Below are positions 15,522 through 18,900 of a DNA stretch of 18,900 bases, piece by piece. The notes below the pieces were generated by a model. The model had not been told where the DNA came from. It searched no databases and worked only from the letters and a program-made list of their open reading frames with translations. The translations under genes and the position numbers were made by a program. Each line of letters starts with the position of its first letter. The first letter of the stretch is position 1. This DNA is from Candidatus Aminicenantes bacterium UBA4820 (GTDB lineage: Bacteria; Acidobacteriota; UBA4820), in NCBI GenBank assembly GCA_002402325.1, contig DHFQ01000056.1:4589-23488 (forward strand). The letters are read 5' to 3'.

Positions 15522-16430
15522 TTGGGAAAAATTTACCTTTCCAGATCACCTGCAAAAATAAATCTATACCTTGATGTTTCAGGCTTAAGACAGGATGGTT
15601 ATCACGAAATAAGGACCATCTATCAAGCAATTTCTCTTTGCGATGAGATTGAATTTGAAGTTTATAAAGATGATATTTCTCTATTTTGCGACGATAAAAG
15701 AATTCCTCAAGATGAAAGAAATCTCGCTTATAAAAGTGCAAGATTGCTTAAGGATTTTTCTAAAATAAAAAAAGGTGTAAAGATCAAACTCTTCAAAAAG
15801 ATACCATCTGAAGCAGGGCTTGGTGGAGGAAGTAGCAATGCTGCGGTAACTTTATTTTCTTTAAACAGGTTGTGGGAGTTAAATCTACCTCTTGAAACTC
15901 TTTTATATCTTGCTTCAAAAATTGGTAGCGATGTTCCCTTCTTTTTAATAGGAGGCACCGCAATTGGAATTGGAAGAGGGGAAGAGGTCTATCCTTTAAA
16001 AGATTTAAAAAGAAAAACAGTATTTCTTGTTTATCCCGATGAAAGAGTGAACACAAAGCAAGCATACCAAAAAATTGATGAGGTGTTGACAGAAAGCAAA
16101 TCAAGTTTTAAAATATGTAAGATCGCCTTCAATTTAGAGGCGGGATTTTTTAAATTAGAAGATATGTTCAACAGGTTTGAAGAAGTTGTTTTTGAAAGTT
16201 ATGAAAGGATTAAGGATTTGAGAGAAGAGATGGTAAAATGTGGACTTAAAGGAGTGATGATGTCAGGTTCAGGCTCAACACTTTTTGCCATTCTAAGAAA
16301 TAAGAAAGAGGCATCTTCAATTTCAAAGATGCTTAAAAATAAGTCCAGATGGGCGATTGCTACAACTTTGAACAGGGAGAATTACTTTAAACTCATAACG
16401 CCAACACTAAAGAAGGAGATTGTCAGATGA
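15522..16430 (+). CDS. ispE: 4-diphosphocytidyl-2-C-methyl-D-erythritol kinase
   Basis: IspE phosphorylates CDP-methylerythritol in the non-mevalonate (MEP) isoprenoid pathway, in the cytoplasm. The 302-residue GHMP kinase has SPAKINLYL with K12, the DGYHEI motif, the ATP-binding glycine loop PSEAGLGGGSSNAA, GSDVPFF with catalytic D137, and the third motif SGSGSTLFAI. The start chosen is TTG 15522, one base after the kinase stop, with GGAG at 15510-15513, eight bases upstream. An ATG at 15468 would put 18 unrelated residues before the conserved beta strand. Its stop overlaps the spoVG start as ATGA. Isoprenoids feed undecaprenyl phosphate and quinones, so a link to envelope synthesis is possible but loose. 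Confidence 0.95.
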   Translation: MGKIYLSRSPAKINLYLDVSGLRQDGYHEIRTIYQAISLCDEIEFEVYKDDISLFCDDKRIPQDERNLAYKSARLLKDFSKIKKGVKIKLFKKIPSEAGLGGGSSNAAVTLFSLNRLWELNLPLETLLYLASKIGSDVPFFLIGGTAIGIGRGEEVYPLKDLKRKTVFLVYPDERVNTKQAYQKIDEVLTESKSSFKICKIAFNLEAGFFKLEDMFNRFEEVVFESYERIKDLREEMVKCGLKGVMMSGSGSTLFAILRNKKEASSISKMLKNKSRWAIATTLNRENYFKLITPTLKKEIVR

Positions 16431-16711
16431 AAATCACCGAAGTCAGAGTCAAACCAGTATCAGGAGAAAGGCTTAAAGCCTATGCAAGCGTCACCTTTGA
16501 TGAATGCTTCCTTGTTTCGGACATCAAGATTATTGAGGGGCCAAAGGGACTTTTTCTTTCTATGCCCAGCAAGAAAAAGAAGGATGGAAAATTCCGTGAC
16601 ATCGCCCATCCCATTAACACCGATTTTAGAAAGTTAATGGAGGATACCGTCATTGGAAAGTACAAAGAGGTTCTTGAAAGCGGGCAAGTAGAAGAAGAGG
16701 AAAAAGAATAA
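16427..16711 (+). CDS. spoVG: SpoVG family nucleic-acid-binding regulator
   Basis: This 94-residue cytoplasmic protein is a near-complete match to SpoVG: ITEVRVKPV at the start, LKAYASVTFDECF, the GLFLSMPSKK core, DGKFRDIAHPI, and an acidic tail after the last helix. SpoVG proteins bind RNA and/or DNA and act as global regulators in Firmicutes and spirochaetes; the name comes from Bacillus and does not imply sporulation here. GGAG at 16415-16418 lies eight bases before the ATG, which overlaps the ispE stop. ispE followed by spoVG is, as I recall, a recurrent order in several phyla. It is the last protein gene of the cluster, and no clear terminator separates it from the tRNA promoter. Confidence 0.95.
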   Translation: MKITEVRVKPVSGERLKAYASVTFDECFLVSDIKIIEGPKGLFLSMPSKKKKDGKFRDIAHPINTDFRKLMEDTVIGKYKEVLESGQVEEEEKE

Positions 16712-16716
16712 CCTCT

Positions 16717-16745
16717 TTGAAATAATCCCCAAAATGGGGTAAAAT
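16717..16745 (+). promoter_or_regulatory. Sigma-70-type promoter of tRNA-Phe
   Basis: TTGAAA (16717-16722) and TAAAAT (16740-16745) are separated by exactly 17 bases; each hexamer has five of six consensus bases. Transcription would start near 16752, about seven bases before the mature tRNA 5' end at 16759. This is the best promoter in the window. Confidence 0.7.
16727..16739. repeat. Small palindrome CCCC-AAAAT-GGGG in the tRNA promoter spacer
   Basis: Four C and four G flank AAAAT and fill most of the spacer between the -35 and -10 elements, touching the -10. As RNA it could form only a four-pair hairpin, weak as a terminator for spoVG. As DNA it could be an operator. The function is unknown. 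Confidence 0.4.
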
Positions 16746-16758
16746 TTATTTTCTGAGT

Positions 16759-16834
16759 GCCTCTGTAGCTCAGTCGGTAGAGCGAGGGACTGAAAATCCC
16801 TGCGTCGGTGGTTCAATTCCGCCCGGAGGCACCA
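16759..16834 (+). tRNA. trnF: tRNA-Phe (anticodon GAA), CCA encoded
   Basis: The 76-base gene folds as a standard cloverleaf. The acceptor stem is GCCTCTG with CGGAGGC (one T-G wobble), the D stem GCTC/GAGC and the anticodon stem AGGGA/TCCCT around loop CTGAAAA (GAA at 34-36). The T stem is GGTGG/CCGCC with loop TTCAATT, the discriminator is A, and CCA is encoded. It has its own promoter upstream but could also be read from the spoVG cluster. A run of six T follows within two bases of the CCA. Confidence 0.97.
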
Positions 16835-17061
16835 CTTTTTTAAGTCAACAATAGACAAAAAAGTGAACATTGAACTCTGAACAAAAAATAGATATTGAAA
16901 ATTAGAGCAGAAGTAAAACAATTTAAAATATCCAATTTACAATTCAAAATGAATGTCTCGTAGTCGCAAGCTATAATGCCTGTCTTTTTCTGATTTTGTG
17001 AAACATTGTTATTATCCTCTATGATTATACGGGAATAAATAAATTGTTATGGGGTTATAAA
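16835..17061. other. Non-coding AT-rich region between convergent units
   Basis: No credible gene is visible between tRNA-Phe and the hairpins before ltaE. Bases 16833-16841 and 16857-16865 form a 9-bp inverted repeat (CACTTTTTT / AAAAAAGTG) that begins within the tRNA CCA. A stretch at 16920-16950 has near-repeats of CAATTTA/CAATTCAAAAT. A TATAAT at 16972-16977 has no matching -35 element and no downstream gene. Confidence 0.5.
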
Positions 17062-17083
17062 GGTGTGGATCCCCCTCCACACC
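17062..17083 (-). terminator. GC-rich hairpin, probable terminator of the ltaE unit
   Basis: GGTGTGGA (17062-17069) and TCCACACC (17076-17083) form a perfect 8-bp stem with a six-base loop. On the minus strand it is followed by TTTATAA, a short U-rich tail. It would act on transcripts leaving ltaE, about 30 bases beyond its stop. Confidence 0.5.
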
Positions 17084-17090
17084 ACTCTAT

Positions 17091-17119
17091 GGGCGGGTAA
17101 CCATTCCCGCCCTTTAATT
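17091..17119 (+). terminator. GC-rich hairpin, probable terminator of plus-strand transcription
   Basis: GGGCGGG (17091-17097) and CCCGCCC (17106-17112) form a perfect 7-bp stem with an 8-base loop, followed on the plus strand by TTTAATT. The U-rich tail overlaps the last codons of ltaE, whose stop is at 17114-17116. It would stop read-through from spoVG/tRNA-Phe before it runs antisense into ltaE. Confidence 0.5.
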
Positions 17120-18145
17120 TATTGTTTCAAAAATTTTACACGCCTTTTCTGCATCTTCAAATGAGATGTCTTTGTGGGTAACAACTCTCATCGTGTCGCT
17201 TGAATTGAGCGAGACAAGGATACCTATCTCCTTTAATCTGTTCACATAATAATTAGCACTGTTTCCATTTCTCACTTTTATCATAAAAATATTTGTCTCA
17301 ACAGACTCAAGATTCAGCTTGAAGTTTTTGTTTTTTGATGCTCTAAGGGCAAGGAGTTTTGCTTTCTTGTGATCATCTTCAAGGGTTGGGAGGATTTCTT
17401 CAAAAGCGATAAGACCACAAATAGCGATGACTCCAGCCTGTCTCATTCCTCCACCAAGCATTTTCCTTACCCTTCTCGCTTTTGCAATAAACTCTTTGCT
17501 TCCTACGAGTAGTGAACCAATTGGTGCGGAAAGCCCCTTTGATATACAGAACATAACAGAATCGTAAGGTTTCGCTATCTCTTTTGCTGTGGTTTTTTGT
17601 GCAATTGCAGAATTGAATATCCTTGCTCCATCAAGGTGGCATTTTAATCCATTATCTTTTGCAACTTTGCAGAGAGATGCAGATTTTTCAACTGATAACA
17701 CCCTTCCTCCCGCTGAATTGTGGCTGTTTTCAAGGCAAAGGAGTTTTGTCTTTGATAGGTAATAAATGTCGGGGCGGATTGCTTTTACCAATTGCTCTTC
17801 ATCAAAAAAACCATTTTTGCCTTCAATTACTCTCGGAAGTGTTCCTGAAAATGCAGACATCATCCCCATTTCGAAATTGTAGATGTGAGAGGATGCCTCT
17901 AATATAACCTCGTCTCCAATATCTGTATGACACTTTACTGCTATTTGATTTCCCATAGTGCCTGAGCAAACAAAAATGGCGGATTCCTTACCAAGAAGAT
18001 TGGCTGAAACCTTTTCAAGTTTGTTGACAGTAGGGTCTTCTCCATAGACATCATCGCCAACATCTGCACTCATCATTGCTTCACGCATTCTTTTTGTTGG
18101 TTTTGTTACAGTATCTGATCTTAAATCAATGAATTTTGTTTCCAT
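17114..18145 (-). CDS. ltaE: Low-specificity L-threonine aldolase
   Basis: LtaE is a PLP-dependent fold-type I enzyme of the cytoplasm that cleaves L-threonine or allo-threonine to glycine and acetaldehyde. The 343-residue protein carries IDLRSDTVT, the signature GDDVYGEDPTVN, H87 (SSHIY) likely stacking on the cofactor, D172 and R175 (HLDGAR), the Schiff-base lysine K203 (CISKGLSAPIGS) and KMLGGGMRQAG. The length fits the family. The start at 18145 is preceded by AAGGA, formed over the stop of the GH130 gene nine bases upstream, so the two are probably co-transcribed from outside the window. The biological link between them is not obvious. A pair of GC-rich hairpins lies just beyond its stop. 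Confidence 0.94.
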   Translation of the reverse strand: METKFIDLRSDTVTKPTKRMREAMMSADVGDDVYGEDPTVNKLEKVSANLLGKESAIFVCSGTMGNQIAVKCHTDIGDEVILEASSHIYNFEMGMMSAFSGTLPRVIEGKNGFFDEEQLVKAIRPDIYYLSKTKLLCLENSHNSAGGRVLSVEKSASLCKVAKDNGLKCHLDGARIFNSAIAQKTTAKEIAKPYDSVMFCISKGLSAPIGSLLVGSKEFIAKARRVRKMLGGGMRQAGVIAICGLIAFEEILPTLEDDHKKAKLLALRASKNKNFKLNLESVETNIFMIKVRNGNSANYYVNRLKEIGILVSLNSSDTMRVVTHKDISFEDAEKACKIFETIN

Positions 18146-18154
18146 ATTTTATCC

Positions 18155-18900
18155 TTACGATTGTCTGGGTTGAGGGCAGGTTTCAAGATAATCAAAAATC
18201 TCATCAATGTTTGCTGTTGCAAGACCAATTGAAGTATCAGCCGCTCCGTAGTAAAGCCTTATTCTCCCGCTTTCCTCTTCAAGAATCCATCCACAGGGAA
18301 AAACTACATTGTGGACATCGCCAATAAGTTCGTAAGGATCTGCAGGACCAAATATCCACTCATCAGACCTTTTTAAAACCTTTGTTGGCTCATTTAGATC
18401 AAGTAGAGCAATTCCAAGCCTGTAAATTTGCCCTGAAACAGTGCTTCTTACACCGTGATACAAAACAAGCCAGCCTTTTTCAGTTTTCAATGGGGGAGGA
18501 CACACCCCTATTCTGTGGCTATCCCACCACGCTCCCCTTCTACACTCAAGAATCATTGTGTGGTCGCCCCATCTTTTGAGGTCTGTTGAAAAAGAAATCC
18601 AGATATTTGAATCCTGTCCAACGGCAACAGGCCTGTGAATTACCGCATAATTGTCATTAAATTTACAGGGGAAAAGAGAGGCATTTTTGTCTTCAGGTGG
18701 AAGAATAACTCCCTTTCTCTCAAAAGTTCTAAAATCTTCAGTAAAGGCAAGTGAGACCTGGGGACCTCTTCTTGAATACGCTGTGTAACAGATTGCGAAT
18801 TTCTTTAAATCTTCAAGGAATGTTATTCTTGGATCTTCAACTCCCCACAACTCTTCAGGAAATTTTTCTGGGTCAGGAGAAAAGGACGGGAACTCATCAG
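18155..18900 (-). CDS. GH130 glycoside phosphorylase/hydrolase, 5'-truncated by the window edge
   Basis: The frame is open to the window edge, giving about 248 C-terminal residues; the N-terminus lies outside. The family features are clear: GVEDPRIT, whose Asp corresponds to the proposed general acid, then HRP, DSHRIGVCPPP, GWLVLYHGV, YRLGIALLDL, and the closing NVVFPCG and RLYYGAADTSIGLA. GH130 five-bladed propeller enzymes phosphorolyse or hydrolyse beta-mannosides such as mannosyl-glucose or beta-1,4- and beta-1,2-manno-oligosaccharides. The subgroup, and so phosphorylase versus hydrolase, cannot be decided without the missing part. No signal peptide can be assessed. A TTG at 18850 is internal, because in-frame codons continue upstream without a stop. 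It precedes ltaE by nine bases. Confidence 0.9.
   Translation of the reverse strand, partial: DEFPSFSPDPEKFPEELWGVEDPRITFLEDLKKFAICYTAYSRRGPQVSLAFTEDFRTFERKGVILPPEDKNASLFPCKFNDNYAVIHRPVAVGQDSNIWISFSTDLKRWGDHTMILECRRGAWWDSHRIGVCPPPLKTEKGWLVLYHGVRSTVSGQIYRLGIALLDLNEPTKVLKRSDEWIFGPADPYELIGDVHNVVFPCGWILEEESGRIRLYYGAADTSIGLATANIDEIFDYLETCPQPRQS

Noticed and set aside
16634..16921. Minus-strand open frame containing LRAELNHRRRDFQSLALP
   Set aside because: It is the antisense translation of tRNA-Phe, a well-known spurious protein. It also overlaps spoVG and has no ribosome-binding site.
16972..16977. TATAAT as a promoter in the intergenic region
   Set aside because: There is no acceptable -35 hexamer at 16-18 bases and no gene downstream on the plus strand.
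1..18900. CRISPR arrays, insertion sequences, prophage or att repeats
   Set aside because: No regularly spaced repeats, transposase or integrase motifs, or terminal inverted repeats were seen by eye on either strand.

Overview
The window comes from an AT-rich (GC clearly below 40% by eye), outer-membrane-bearing bacterium. Diderm markers are gmhA (ADP-heptose/LPS synthesis) and an EnvC / CtpA-like / YibQ-type envelope cluster. Rubrerythrin fits an anaerobic or microaerobic life. Lysine/glutamate-rich proteins and a long coiled-coil insertion in an M16 protein resemble what I recall from Acidobacteriota/Aminicenantes-like lineages, but the phylum cannot be fixed from this sequence. No phage genes, insertion sequences or CRISPR array are visible.

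Layout. (1) 1-2319, plus strand: the 3' part of rubrerythrin, a CDF metal exporter and a YaeI-like metallophosphoesterase. (2) 2303-3700, minus strand: an aroD-aroE fusion whose stop overlaps the previous gene by 17 bp; many substrate-binding residues are replaced. (3) 3779-16711, plus strand: eleven genes with no gap above 13 bp, in the order gmhA, two M16-fold exported proteins, purA, membrane phosphodiesterase, envC, CtpA-like, YibQ-like, Ser/Thr kinase, ispE, spoVG. (4) 16759-16834: tRNA-Phe(GAA) behind a near-consensus promoter. (5) 16835-17113: a convergent intergenic region with two GC-rich hairpins. (6) 17114-18900, minus strand: ltaE, preceded by a GH130 glycosidase/phosphorylase that runs off the window edge.

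How the genes fit together. The long cluster mixes housekeeping enzymes (purA, ispE, gmhA) with an exported envelope module and a transmembrane Hanks-type kinase. Its most striking property is that four hydrolase-fold envelope proteins have lost catalytic residues: both M16 proteins lack HxxEH, the S41 protein lacks the Ser/Lys dyad, and the EnvC LytM domain lacks its HxH motif. Only the EnvC loss is expected from known biology. The separate AroDE fusion has a similarly eroded dehydroquinase half. My best candidate for an undescribed system is this co-transcribed set of envelope pseudo-hydrolases next to a membrane kinase and a membrane phosphodiesterase. Their working together is inferred from gene order only.
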